A DNA stretch of 64,000 bases from Nafulsella turpanensis ZLM-10 (GTDB taxonomy: Bacteria; Bacteroidota; Bacteroidia; Cytophagales; Cyclobacteriaceae), in the NCBI RefSeq assembly GCF_000346615.1, contig NZ_ANNU01000024.1, positions 52,342-116,341 of the forward strand, written 5' to 3'. Below the pieces are notes generated by a model. That model was not told where the DNA came from and did not search any database. It saw only the letters and a program-made list of their open reading frames with translations. This document shows positions 18,361 through 27,362 of this stretch, piece by piece. A program made the translations under genes and the position numbers. The first letter of the stretch is position 1. Each line of letters begins with the position of its first letter.

Positions 18361-19608
18361 TTAGCTTAGAACTTCTTTTGCAATTTTTATGTGCTTCGGC
18401 CAGCAAATGTAAAACTTCTTTACAATCTTGCTCATAGCTTTAATATTAGGCAGGTCCGAAGCCTGGGCTACATCAATTACCGCTCCTTTTTTGGTAAGGA
18501 TATTGATATTCTGTCCGCCTGCTATATAGGCGGCATTGCTCATGGAGCCGCAGGCCAGGAAATATTTTACATCCTTTGGGATGATAGCATAGGTTTCGCT
18601 AATGGCCTGGCGCAGCTCTTCTACAAGGCGTTTTTCAAATTTATCGTTCGACAGGATTACCCGGAAGAGCCGCCGCTCCAGCAGCATACAACTGAGGGCC
18701 GATAAAATCCGATCGGGATGATGACTCCATATCTTGACGGCAGCCCAGATGTCGGTATCATCCAGGGAGGCAAAAGCTCTTAAAAACTCCTGGTTCTCCT
18801 GTATGCCCTGAAGGCTTACATCATGAATAAGGAATACCTGAAGGGCAGGAGTAGCAAACAGTTGTTCGCCCTGGCTTACCAGGTATTTTGCCCGCTGAAT
18901 GAGCATTATTAACATTTTTTCGGCACTTACCGTGGCCTTGTGCAGGTATACCTGCCAGTACATGAGGCGGCGTGCGCTCAAAAAGTTTTCTACACTGTAA
19001 ATGCCTTTTTCTTCCACCACTATCTGGTCATCCTTAATGTCCAGCATTTTAATAATACGGTCGGCTCCAATGGTACCTTCCGAAACCCCGGTAAAGAGGC
19101 TGTCGCGCTGCAAATAATCGAGGCGGTCGATGTCGAGCTGACTCGATACGAGCTGATGAAAGAAACGCCGCTCGTATTGGTTGGTGAAAATACTTATTGC
19201 CAGCGACAGCTGCCCGTTAAAGGCCTTATTAAAGTACTCCATTAGCTGGAGCGATATATGCTCGTGCCGGATGCCTTTCAGAAGGCTAAATTCAAGGGCG
19301 TGCGAAAACGGACCGTGCCCGATGTCGTGAAGCAGAATAGCCACCTGGCAGGCTTCATACTCGTCATGACTTATTTCATGGCCTTTGCTCCGGAGGTTAT
19401 CGAGTGTTATGCTCATCAGGTGCATGGCCCCCATGGCATGGTGAAAGCGGGTGTGCAGGGCACCCGGGTATACAAAATCAGTCAGTCCCAGTTGTTTTAT
19501 CCGGCGAAGGCGCTGGAAATAGGGGTGTTCGATAATGTCAAATATCAGCTCGCTGGATATCGTGATGAACCCGTAAACAGGGTCATTAAAAATTTTCTTC
19601 TTATTCAC
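18361..19608 (-). CDS. HD-domain phosphohydrolase
   Basis: The product is 415 residues from a GTG start ([14 protein letters not shown]), which matches how family members begin; a TTG 36 bases upstream is a weaker alternative. The HD metal site is seen in [12 protein letters not shown] and [15 protein letters not shown], with the later aspartate in [13 protein letters not shown]. The family is related to dGTP triphosphohydrolases, and homologues are found ahead of lpxD in many Bacteroidota. The substrate is not established. It leads the lpx operon, four bases before lpxD. Confidence 0.88.
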   Translation of the reverse strand: MNKKKIFNDPVYGFITISSELIFDIIEHPYFQRLRRIKQLGLTDFVYPGALHTRFHHAMGAMHLMSITLDNLRSKGHEISHDEYEACQVAILLHDIGHGPFSHALEFSLLKGIRHEHISLQLMEYFNKAFNGQLSLAISIFTNQYERRFFHQLVSSQLDIDRLDYLQRDSLFTGVSEGTIGADRIIKMLDIKDDQIVVEEKGIYSVENFLSARRLMYWQVYLHKATVSAEKMLIMLIQRAKYLVSQGEQLFATPALQVFLIHDVSLQGIQENQEFLRAFASLDDTDIWAAVKIWSHHPDRILSALSCMLLERRLFRVILSNDKFEKRLVEELRQAISETYAIIPKDVKYFLACGSMSNAAYIAGGQNINILTKKGAVIDVAQASDLPNIKAMSKIVKKFYICWPKHIKIAKEVLS

Positions 19609-19712
19609 GCAGGTATGTTCTATCTTGTAAGGCAAATGAGCCAATAATATATTATTGCCCGATAGCTTAACTTTTCAACACTTCAGCTATTTATATAATA
19701 TGCCAGCAGATG

Positions 19713-19745
19713 CAAAGTTATAAAAGCTTTAGAGAAGTAATTCAA
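19713..19745 (-). promoter_or_regulatory. candidate promoter of the HD-lpx operon
   Basis: On the minus strand, TTG (19745-19743), a 22-base spacer and TAACTTTG (19720-19713) fit the Bacteroidota -33/-7 promoter. It lies in the porX/HD divergent gap, and its -33 end touches the porX start region. Confidence 0.5.
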
Positions 19746-19750
19746 TTTTT

Positions 19751-21307
19751 ATGCAAAGATACAGTATTTTATGGGCCGATGATGAAATTGACCTGCTCAA
19801 GCCCCACATTATGTTCCTCGAGAAGAAAGGCTATGATGTAACCCCTGTTAACAGCGGAGCCGATGCCATCGATAAAGTCAGTCAGCAATCCTTCGATATT
19901 ATTTTCCTCGACGAGAATATGCCGGGAATGACGGGGCTGGAAACGCTCAGTTACATCAAGTCCAGCAAGCCGAACCAGCCGGTGGTCATGATTACCAAAA
20001 GTGAGGAAGAGCATATAATGGAAGAGGCGATTGGTTCTAAAATTGCCGATTACCTCATTAAACCGCTCAACCCTAACCAGATTCTCCTCTCGGTAAAAAA
20101 GATACTCGACAATAAGCGCCTGGTGTCGGAAAAGACAAATATGAACTACCAGCAGGAGTTTCGCAATATCAGCATGATGGTGTCTGATAGCCGCGACTAC
20201 CAGGACTGGGTGGAAATTTATAAAAAGCTGGTTTACTGGGAGCTGGAGATTATGACGGCCGATACCGGCAGTATGGGCGAGGTGCTTACCATGCAAAAGG
20301 ATGAAGCCAACAGCAACTTCAGCAAATTCATTATTGATAATTACGAAGACTGGCTCAACGATCCAAAGGCCGATAAACCGCTGCTTTCTCATCAGCTGAT
20401 GAAGAAAAAGGTTTTCCCCTTACTAAAGGAGAAGGAACCGGTGTTCTTTATCGTGATCGATAACCTTCGCTACGACCAGTGGAAAAGCATTGAGCCGCTT
20501 GTTACCGAATACCTGTCGGTAGAGGAGGATGACACCTACTTTTCCATACTGCCAACTACTACGGCTTACGCCCGGAATGCTATATTTTCGGGAATGATGC
20601 CTGATAAAATGGCAAAAATATATCCCGACCTCTGGCGGGGCGACGATGAGGATGAAGGCAAGAATCTTTACGAGGAAGATTTTCTGAAGCGGCAGCTAAA
20701 GCAAAACGGGCTGGCAGATACCAAATTTTCTTACAATAAGGTTATCCATACCAGCCAGGGTAAAAGTGTTAATGATAGTCTGAACAACCTGCTGAATAAT
20801 GACCTGAACGTAGTGGTTTACAACTTTGTGGATATGCTTTCGCATGCGCGAACAGAGGTGGAAATGCTCAAGGAGCTGGCGCCGGACGAATCGGCCTACA
20901 GGAGTATCGCCAAATCGTGGTTTGTACACTCCCCCCTGTTTGAGTTGCTGAAGCGGCTGTCGGAGAAAAAATGTAAGGTGGTTATCAGTACCGACCATGG
21001 TACAATTAGAGTACGCCGGCCCTTTAAAATTATTGGCGACCGTAATGTAAATACCAACCTTCGCTATAAGCAGGGGAAGAACCTGAACTGGGATGGAAAC
21101 CATGTACTGGAAGCCCGCCACCCCGATAAATTTGGCCTTCCGAAGTTAAATGTGTCCACGGCCTATGTTTTTGCCTTAGAAGATCATTTCTTTGCGTATC
21201 CTAATAATTATAATTATTATGTGAACTACTACCGGGATACCTTCCAGCATGGTGGAATTTCTCTGGAAGAAATAATTATTCCGGTTGTTACCTTAGGGAA
21301 TAAATAG
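19751..21307 (+). CDS. porX: PorX, type IX secretion response regulator with PglZ domain
   Basis: The 518-residue protein joins a CheY-like receiver (1-120, phospho-acceptor Asp54 in FLDENMPG, Lys104 in YLIKPLNP) to a PglZ domain of the alkaline phosphatase fold (about 200-518). Metal and nucleophile landmarks are FIVIDNLRYDQW (Asp237), LPTTTAYARN (Thr269-271) and STDHGTIRV. PorX works with PorY to control type IX secretion genes, and its PglZ domain is a zinc-dependent phosphodiesterase in studied homologues. It is followed one base later by tsaE. Confidence 0.95.
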   Translation: MQRYSILWADDEIDLLKPHIMFLEKKGYDVTPVNSGADAIDKVSQQSFDIIFLDENMPGMTGLETLSYIKSSKPNQPVVMITKSEEEHIMEEAIGSKIADYLIKPLNPNQILLSVKKILDNKRLVSEKTNMNYQQEFRNISMMVSDSRDYQDWVEIYKKLVYWELEIMTADTGSMGEVLTMQKDEANSNFSKFIIDNYEDWLNDPKADKPLLSHQLMKKKVFPLLKEKEPVFFIVIDNLRYDQWKSIEPLVTEYLSVEEDDTYFSILPTTTAYARNAIFSGMMPDKMAKIYPDLWRGDDEDEGKNLYEEDFLKRQLKQNGLADTKFSYNKVIHTSQGKSVNDSLNNLLNNDLNVVVYNFVDMLSHARTEVEMLKELAPDESAYRSIAKSWFVHSPLFELLKRLSEKKCKVVISTDHGTIRVRRPFKIIGDRNVNTNLRYKQGKNLNWDGNHVLEARHPDKFGLPKLNVSTAYVFALEDHFFAYPNNYNYYVNYYRDTFQHGGISLEEIIIPVVTLGNK

Positions 21308-21308
21308 C

Positions 21309-21758
21309 ATGCTGTTGGAGAAAGGTTTAGAAATTAGCTGCCCCTCGCAAAGAGATTTGCCCGAAACCGCGGCTGCGATTATTGCTTTTGCCAGGGGGCA
21401 GGGAGGACAGAAAATATGGCTGTTTGAAGGAAGTATGGGGGCAGGGAAAACTACCCTGATCAAGGAAATATGCCTCCGGCTGGGAGTCGAAGACACCGTG
21501 CAGAGCCCTACCTTCTCCATCGTAAATGAATACAGAGCTGAGGGTGATGAGCCGGTGTATCACTTCGACTTTTACAGAATTAAGGAAGTGGCCGAAGCGC
21601 TGCAGATAGGAGCCGAAGAGTATTTCTATTCAGGCCATTACTGTTTAATTGAGTGGCCCTCCAAAATTGAAGAGATACTGCCCGAACAGTATTTGCAGGT
21701 GCAGATAGAGGTCAATGAAGACAATAGTAGAACAATACTACTGAGTACACATGAGTAA
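21309..21758 (+). CDS. tsaE: tRNA threonylcarbamoyladenosine ATPase TsaE
   Basis: TsaE is the ATPase that recycles the TsaB/TsaD complex making t6A37 on ANN-decoding tRNAs. The 149-residue protein has Walker A GSMGAGKTT (41-49), then QSPTFSIVNEY, HFDFYRIKE and LIEWPSKIEEILP, all characteristic. It starts one base after porX and overlaps the next gene by 8 bases, so the three genes are almost certainly one transcript. Confidence 0.95.
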   Translation: MLLEKGLEISCPSQRDLPETAAAIIAFARGQGGQKIWLFEGSMGAGKTTLIKEICLRLGVEDTVQSPTFSIVNEYRAEGDEPVYHFDFYRIKEVAEALQIGAEEYFYSGHYCLIEWPSKIEEILPEQYLQVQIEVNEDNSRTILLSTHE

Positions 21759-22980
21759 AACGTATCCACAGACCGGTATGGAAGCACTTTCCAAACAAAC
21801 CGGACTCGCTACGCAGGAGAAGTTGCTTGAGGTAAGGCGAAGCAACAAGCATTTATGGATTGGTATACCCAAAGAAGTGGCCATGCAGGAGAACAGGGTT
21901 TCTCTTACACCCGAGGCGGTTGCGCTGCTTGTCAATAACGGGCATGAGGTGTGGGTGGAGTCCAAAGCCGGGCATACTGCCAAATATGCAGATAATGAAT
22001 ATAGCGAGGCAGGGGCTAAAATTGTGTATAGCGCCAAAGAAGTGTTTGAAGCAGACATCGTACTGAAAGTAGAGCCGCCTACAGATGAGGAAATTGAGTA
22101 CCTGAAACCTGGTAAGACCCTCATTTCTGCCCTGCAGCTTGGAAATCAGCGCCCCGATTATTTTAACAAGCTCAATAAAAAAAGAATTACCGCAGTTGGG
22201 TTTGAACTGATAGAAGATAAGGTGGGAGGGATGCCTGTGGTACGGGCCATGAGCGAAATTGCCGGCAGTACGCTTATGCTGATTGCCTCTGAATACCTGA
22301 GCAGTGTAAATAATGGGAAAGGAATTATTTTAGGGGGAATTACCGGCGTGCCACCTACTAAAATAGTGATTCTGGGAGCAGGGACCGTTGCTGAATATGC
22401 TGCAAGGGCTGCCATTGGTATGGGCGCGGAAGTGCAGGTTTTTGATAACCACCTGTATAAGCTTCGCCGTATCAAGCAATCGCTGGGCTCTCAGCTGTAT
22501 ACTTCCACGATTGATACGGTGACCCTCAGTAGCAGCTTAAAAACTGCCGACGTGGTGATTGGAGCCATACGGGCCGAAAAAGGGCGGAATCGCTGCGTTG
22601 TAAATGAAGAGATGGTGATGAATATGAAGCCCGAAAGCATCATTATTGATGTTAGCATCGACCAGGGAGGCTGTGTGGAAACGTCTGAGCTGACTACGCA
22701 TCGGAATCCTGTTTTCAGGAAGCATGACGTCATCCATTACTGTGTGCCCAATATACCATCAAGAGTGGCCCGTACTGCTACCACTGCCTTCAGTAACATC
22801 TTTACACCCATTCTGCTGCAGGCAGCCGAAGTGGGAGGAGTGGATGAAATGATATTTGCCTATAAGTGGTTTATGAATGGAGTATATACCTATAAAGGAT
22901 TTTTAAGCAATGCCCATGTGGCCCGTAAATTTAGCCTCAAGCATAAAGACTTAAACCTGTTAATGGCTTCCAGAAATTAA
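21751..22980 (+). CDS. ald: alanine dehydrogenase
   Basis: The 409-residue protein belongs to the alanine dehydrogenase/PNT family that interconverts alanine and pyruvate plus ammonia with NAD. It shows IGIPKEVAMQENRVSLTPEAV near residue 37, the Rossmann motif GAGTVAEYAAR (about 209-219) and the CVPNIPSRVARTAT loop. An N-terminal extension of about 30 residues precedes the usual family start. Its ATG sits inside the end of tsaE. Coupling to porX and tsaE is unusual functionally and may simply reflect operon history. Confidence 0.92.
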   Translation: MSKTYPQTGMEALSKQTGLATQEKLLEVRRSNKHLWIGIPKEVAMQENRVSLTPEAVALLVNNGHEVWVESKAGHTAKYADNEYSEAGAKIVYSAKEVFEADIVLKVEPPTDEEIEYLKPGKTLISALQLGNQRPDYFNKLNKKRITAVGFELIEDKVGGMPVVRAMSEIAGSTLMLIASEYLSSVNNGKGIILGGITGVPPTKIVILGAGTVAEYAARAAIGMGAEVQVFDNHLYKLRRIKQSLGSQLYTSTIDTVTLSSSLKTADVVIGAIRAEKGRNRCVVNEEMVMNMKPESIIIDVSIDQGGCVETSELTTHRNPVFRKHDVIHYCVPNIPSRVARTATTAFSNIFTPILLQAAEVGGVDEMIFAYKWFMNGVYTYKGFLSNAHVARKFSLKHKDLNLLMASRN

Positions 22981-23023
22981 AGGACTGGTACAGGAGAGAT
23001 AGACTTTTAAAGAAGGTTTGGCA

Positions 23024-23944
23024 CTAGAAGGCAAACTCTTCCTTGAACGCCAGTAATTCTTCTTTAAGGTTGTCTTTCGCTAAATGTGGAAAATATTGCT
23101 GAAGGATAACACTTGGCTCTACCTGTATTTCACTTAACTGCAGGTGCTGGTTAATAAAAATGAATTCCAGCTGAGGGTATATCTCCTTTAACACATCCAC
23201 CACATCCAGTATTTGCAGGTTGCGATCAACCAGGTTATAAATGCCGGAAGGGATTTGCTGGTAAGCAAGCTGGCTCAGTACCTCTTTCACTGTTTCTACG
23301 TGGACAAATGCCCGCCATTGTTTGCCATTTCCATCGATGCTGATGCGGTTTTTGAAATGGGCATCAAACATAAAGCGATTAATAACGGCATCAAAACGCA
23401 TGCTCTTATTATAGCCAAATACGTTGCCCAGCCGGATAACATAGGTTTTTAACCGATCTTTCAATCGGAGAACATGCTCTTCACCTCTCAGCTTCGAAAT
23501 CCCGTAAAGAGTTTTAGGGTTCGGCTGGTCCTGCTCATTTATCAAAGCCTTTGAACTGCCATAAACAGAACTGCTACTTGTGTAGATAAGCTTTTCCACC
23601 TCACTATCTTCTACCGCATATACCAGTTCGGCAGTGCCCCAGTGGTTAACCTGCTCGTGCATATGGCCATCGGTATTGGCAAAAGGGGTGCTGACTTTAG
23701 CGGCTAAATGATAAACAACTGAAACACCTTCCAGATTCTTCTTTAACTTCCTGGAGTCGAGTAAGTCTCCCTGTACAAACCTTATTTTCTGTCCCTCAGG
23801 ATAAGGCCTTCCCAGAAACAGGTTAAAGTTCGTGCGGCTTAAATTGTCGTAAATAATTACTTCGCTTACCTGTTCATCCTTTACAAGTGCCTGAATAAGA
23901 GAAGTGCCAATATAGCCGGCTCCACCGGTTACCAGTATTTTCAT
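23024..23944 (-). CDS. NAD-dependent sugar-nucleotide epimerase/dehydratase
   Basis: The 306-residue protein is an extended short-chain dehydrogenase: GGAGYIG (7-13) binds NAD, with catalytic Ser in YTSSSSVYG (about 121-129) and the YxxxK pair in YGISK (147-151). These are typical of UDP-glucose 4-epimerase relatives acting on nucleotide sugars, though the C-terminal substrate part (IPSGIYNLVDRNLQILD) does not identify a specific sugar. It is convergent with ald, with only 43 bases between stops and no clear terminator. Confidence 0.88.
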   Translation of the reverse strand: MKILVTGGAGYIGTSLIQALVKDEQVSEVIIYDNLSRTNFNLFLGRPYPEGQKIRFVQGDLLDSRKLKKNLEGVSVVYHLAAKVSTPFANTDGHMHEQVNHWGTAELVYAVEDSEVEKLIYTSSSSVYGSSKALINEQDQPNPKTLYGISKLRGEEHVLRLKDRLKTYVIRLGNVFGYNKSMRFDAVINRFMFDAHFKNRISIDGNGKQWRAFVHVETVKEVLSQLAYQQIPSGIYNLVDRNLQILDVVDVLKEIYPQLEFIFINQHLQLSEIQVEPSVILQQYFPHLAKDNLKEELLAFKEEFAF

Positions 23945-24011
23945 GGCTGAATTTTGAGTGAGAGAATGAGTGAATAAAAAGAAGAGTTGTGCTGACTTTT
24001 AAATTTCCCTT

Positions 24012-24050
24012 AACAACCAACAACCAACAACCAACAACCAACAACCAACC
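24012..24050. repeat. AACAACC heptamer tandem repeat
   Basis: Five perfect copies of the 7-base unit AACAACC plus a partial sixth sit between the epimerase start and the cysH stop codon; the array abuts that stop. A related, degenerate string lies at 53346-53374. Confidence 0.9.
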
Positions 24051-24706
24051 TACTTCGCCACTAAATCGGTATGTAAACCACATTCAGTTTTATTAAGGCC
24101 ATACCAGCGGGCTTCACGCTCCTGCATATCGGGGTCGAGCCGGCGGGTGCAGGGTTCGCAGCCAATACTGGCGTAGCCTTTTGCATCCAGCGGATTGCGT
24201 GGCAGCTTATATTCCCGCAAATAAGCGAAAATTTTACGCTTGTCCCAGTCGAGCATAGGGTGGAAGCGGAAGCTGCCGTGGGGCGCCGGCTGTTCCAGTT
24301 TCATGGCACTGCGGGTGGCGCTTTGGTCGGCCCTGATGCCGTTTATCCATACATCGTGCGAGCGAAGGATGGTATCCAGGGGCTGTGTCTTGTTCAAATA
24401 GCAGCAGTAGTCAGGGTCAGAGACAAATAGCAGCCGGCCATCTGCATCTTTCTGCATAATTTTAGGAGTGCTGCTTTTAATATCCACAAAAGGCAGGCCG
24501 AATTCATGGCAAATCTGCCGGGCAAACTGGACAGTATCTGCAAAATGGTAGCCTGTATTGATAAAGTAAACGGGAATACTCCGGTCAATGCGGCTCAGGA
24601 TGTGGAGCAGTACCAGGCTGTGAGACTGGAAAGAGGAGGTGGTAAACAGGCGCTTCCCTTCCTCTTTGTACTGCAGTATTTTAGCTTCAATTTCGTGAAA
24701 TTCCAC
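24050..24706 (-). CDS. cysH: adenylyl-sulfate (APS/PAPS) reductase
   Basis: CysH reduces activated sulfate to sulfite in assimilatory sulfur metabolism. The 218-residue protein has the N-type ATP-pyrophosphatase fold with TTSSFQSHS in its nucleotide loop. The four cysteines C101, C102, C183 and C186 (CC then CEPC) form the [4Fe-4S] pattern of APS-type reductases, and the catalytic cysteine is C209 in KTECGLH. I therefore favour APS over PAPS as substrate. No other sulfate-assimilation gene is adjacent. A consensus -7 box lies 24 bases upstream. Confidence 0.92.
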   Translation of the reverse strand: MEFHEIEAKILQYKEEGKRLFTTSSFQSHSLVLLHILSRIDRSIPVYFINTGYHFADTVQFARQICHEFGLPFVDIKSSTPKIMQKDADGRLLFVSDPDYCCYLNKTQPLDTILRSHDVWINGIRADQSATRSAMKLEQPAPHGSFRFHPMLDWDKRKIFAYLREYKLPRNPLDAKGYASIGCEPCTRRLDPDMQEREARWYGLNKTECGLHTDLVAK

Positions 24707-24729
24707 TTTTGAACAATCTGGTTCCGCGG

Positions 24730-24737
24730 CAAAGGTA
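24730..24737 (-). promoter_or_regulatory. candidate -7 box for cysH
   Basis: The minus strand reads TACCTTTG, an exact TAnnTTTG match, with 23 bases between it and the cysH ATG. Confidence 0.5.
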
Positions 24738-24923
24738 AGGGGCAGCCCGCAAAGGTGCAGGATTTTCGGAAAGAAATTTATGGCCAGGCCTTTAAGCGGA
24801 AAGTGGGCCTCTATGCTCTATGATAGGAATCCCATGAAAAAGATAATGCGGAAAGGGGAAGGAAGTATTTGTACACTTCTTCCTGCCTTTTATACCCGCT
24901 TTACTGGAGAATGGAGCTGGAGC

Positions 24924-25865
24924 TTAAGATTCCTGTTTCATTAGTAAGACTTTCCAGGCACTTTCTACATCGCCTTCTTTCAGATAGGCTTTCGCGAGCT
25001 GGTGCTGATGTTCCGTATTGCGTTCTGCCTCTTCGGATTTATATTTTTGCAGGAGCTCCTGAATGTGGTGTTGGCGGACAAATGATTCCACCTCCTCAGT
25101 AGTGGGCATTTTTTCGGTATTCCCCAGCATGCCTAAGTCATTACCACTTAAAATATGGCTATTCCGAATTTCATCCGGTAGCTGGTCAACCCCCATGCCC
25201 ATATTGCGCAATGGTTTTGGAACGGTAAAAAGCGCGTCTCCCTGCGCCCTGCAATACCAGTCGCCACCCATACGAGCCACAGCATCGAGTTTAAACGGAT
25301 CGATTTTGCCACTTTTATCCAGGATGTTTTCCTGCACATGCATGAGTAATACCTCGCAAATAATAAGATTGGCCGCTCCGCCTTCGGTACCTGTTGGAAT
25401 AATTTGCTTAACCCTGCACTCGAAGGCCGCGGGCGCTTCAGCTACCCGCGGTGGACGAACCCGTTCCGAAGTCACAGGGGTAAGCCCGCTCTTGATAAAT
25501 TCATTGACTCCTTTTTCATACTCGGTGCTGGAAAGTGACATCTGCTGCACCATTTTATAGTTCACGATATTTATCACCACCTCATCTACCTCCTGCACAT
25601 TCTCAAGGGTATGTTTAATGGTGTTGTCGCGGACCCTGCGGGCCGGGGAGAAAATAAGAATGGGAGGATTGGAGCCAAAAGCATTGAAAAAGCTGAATGG
25701 GCTGAGGTTGACATTTCCCGCTTTATCTACCGTACTGGCAAAGGCAATGGGTCGTGGCGCAATTGCTCCCAGCATATAGCTATGGAACTCCGGCACTGAC
25801 AGCTGTTTGGGGTCAACGGGCTTAGTCTTGAGCGGTCCGCCGATGCGGCTTGAGTCTTGAGTCAT
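24924..25865 (-). CDS. flavin reductase-like FMN-binding protein
   Basis: The 313-residue protein starts best at MTQDSSRIGGPLKTK; a longer in-frame reading runs into an intergenic repeat. Residues about 25-220 form the FMN-binding split barrel of the flavin reductase family (MLGAIAPRPIAFASTVDKAG, then NLSPFSFFNAFGSNPP), and a lysine- and glutamate-rich helical tail follows (about 255-313), ending in a TPR-like piece HQLAKAYLKEGDVESAWKVL. Homologues are often annotated as flavin reductase in aromatic or tyrosine catabolism. It lies 96 bases downstream of fumarylacetoacetase on the same strand, in line with that role. Confidence 0.85.
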   Translation of the reverse strand: MTQDSSRIGGPLKTKPVDPKQLSVPEFHSYMLGAIAPRPIAFASTVDKAGNVNLSPFSFFNAFGSNPPILIFSPARRVRDNTIKHTLENVQEVDEVVINIVNYKMVQQMSLSSTEYEKGVNEFIKSGLTPVTSERVRPPRVAEAPAAFECRVKQIIPTGTEGGAANLIICEVLLMHVQENILDKSGKIDPFKLDAVARMGGDWYCRAQGDALFTVPKPLRNMGMGVDQLPDEIRNSHILSGNDLGMLGNTEKMPTTEEVESFVRQHHIQELLQKYKSEEAERNTEHQHQLAKAYLKEGDVESAWKVLLMKQES

Positions 25866-25954
25866 GATTATGAGGAAAAGTGACAGGTGCCTGGTGGCTA
25901 GTGCTTGGTTTAAGGTAGATGGGTATTCAGCACCAGGCACTAACCACTAGCCAC
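25848..25954. repeat. word-like inverted repeats in the flavin reductase-fahA gap
   Basis: GTGCCTGGTG (25887-25896) recurs inverted as CACCAGGCAC (25931-25940), and GTGGCTAGTG (25894-25903) recurs inverted as CACTAGCCAC (25945-25954), in swapped order. A second word, CTTGAGT, is tandemly repeated at 25849-25862 and forms the start of the flavin reductase gene. Confidence 0.8.
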
Positions 25955-25961
25955 TATTTAC

Positions 25962-27239
25962 TTATTTCGCCGGTAAAACCTTCGTTCTTACTTCGCCAAA
26001 GCCAATGCGTACACCGTCTTTTTCGGCATGGGCCCGCATTATTACGGTATCGCCGTCGAGGATGAATTTACGTTCGCTGCCATCGGGCATTTGGATGGGT
26101 TGGGTGCCCCGCCAGCTCAGTTCCAGCATAGAGCCGTAAGAATCTTTGTCTTTACCGCTAATGGTGCCGCTGGCATACATATCGCCTACTTTAATATTAC
26201 AGCCATTTACGGTCTGGTGCGCCAGCTGCTGGTTTACATTCCAGTACATATGCCTGAAATTAGAGCGGCACACCACTTTTCCTTCCCCTTTTTCCGGCTG
26301 AATGGCTACTTCCAGGTTCAGGTCGAAGTTCTTTTTGCCTTCATATTGCAGGTAAGGCAATACCTCAGGCTCCTGCTTTGGACCTTCTACTCTATAAGGT
26401 TCCAGGGCTTCGATAGTTACCACCCATGGCGAAACAGAGGAGGCAAAGTTTTTGGCCAGGAAGGGGCCCAAGGGTACATATTCCCACTTTTGAATGTCGC
26501 GGGCCGACCAGTCATTGAAAATAACGAAGCCGAAGATGTATTCTTCTGCATTGGCAGTGCTAATGCTTTCTCCCATTCTGGTTTCTTTGCCGGTAATAAA
26601 GGCCATTTCCAGTTCAAAGTCGAGCAGGCGGGAAGGACCAAAAGTAGGCTTTTCGGCATCATCGGCCTTTGTTTGTCCTTTAGGGCGGATGATATCGGTG
26701 CCTGAAACAACAATGGAAGAGGCGCGGCCATGGTAGCCCACGGGCAGGTGTTTCCAGTTGGGCAGGAGGGCATTGTCCGGATCGCGGAACATCGTTCCTA
26801 CATTGCGGGCATGCTCTTCGCTGCTGTAAAAATCCGTATAGTCGCCAACCTTTACCGGCATGTGCATCTGCACCCGGCTCATGGGGATAAGGGCATCTTT
26901 GCGTACCCGCTCGTTGTCGCGCAGTTCGCTGTTGGTCTGGTTTAAAAGATCAGAAATCCTTTCCCTTACGGCCTTTGTCACCTCTTTACCCAGTGCAATA
27001 AAAGGGTTGAGTGCCTCTTCATAGAAAACGGAAAGGTCTTCAATGGCAACTTCATCAAAAAAGCTTTCTTCTGCCAGTACGCTTAGGTCCAGTACCTGCT
27101 CTCCTATGGCAACGCCCACGCGGGTGTTTTTGCCATCGGTGCTAAAAATGCCAAATGGCAGGTTCTGGATAGGAAAATCGGAGTGGGAGGGAACCTCTAC
27201 CCATGATTTAAGGGAAGGATCTTGTGTTTTATGGCTCAT
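25962..27239 (-). CDS. fahA: fumarylacetoacetase
   Basis: This enzyme cleaves fumarylacetoacetate to fumarate and acetoacetate, the last step of tyrosine and homogentisate breakdown. The 425-residue length matches two-domain FAH: an N-terminal SH3-like domain opening NLPFGIFSTDGKNTRVGVAI, then the catalytic domain with DYTDFYSSEEHARNVGTMFR, PVGYHGRASSIVVSG and IFNDWSARDIQKWEYVPLGP carrying the metal and catalytic residues. It is divergent from valS with promoters between them. Other homogentisate-pathway genes are not in the window. Confidence 0.95.
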   Translation of the reverse strand: MSHKTQDPSLKSWVEVPSHSDFPIQNLPFGIFSTDGKNTRVGVAIGEQVLDLSVLAEESFFDEVAIEDLSVFYEEALNPFIALGKEVTKAVRERISDLLNQTNSELRDNERVRKDALIPMSRVQMHMPVKVGDYTDFYSSEEHARNVGTMFRDPDNALLPNWKHLPVGYHGRASSIVVSGTDIIRPKGQTKADDAEKPTFGPSRLLDFELEMAFITGKETRMGESISTANAEEYIFGFVIFNDWSARDIQKWEYVPLGPFLAKNFASSVSPWVVTIEALEPYRVEGPKQEPEVLPYLQYEGKKNFDLNLEVAIQPEKGEGKVVCRSNFRHMYWNVNQQLAHQTVNGCNIKVGDMYASGTISGKDKDSYGSMLELSWRGTQPIQMPDGSERKFILDGDTVIMRAHAEKDGVRIGFGEVRTKVLPAK

Positions 27240-27264
27240 TGTAAATTTAAAAAATGGTTCGGGA

Positions 27265-27272
27265 CAAAGGTA
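27265..27272 (-). promoter_or_regulatory. candidate -7 box for fahA
   Basis: The minus strand reads TACCTTTG, identical to the cysH box and an exact TAnnTTTG match, 25 bases ahead of the ATG. Confidence 0.5.
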
Positions 27273-27362
27273 AAAGTTTCACTTTAAAAGAAAAACCTCC
27301 ACCGAGGCCTGCTTCTCTTTCAACAACTTTGGCAAAGCGCTTCTGTTTTTTGCTAATTTCAC

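Noticed and set aside
23874..24083. leftward frame with repeated LLVVGCW residues
   Set aside because: The residues come from reading the AACAACC heptamer array, not from a gene.
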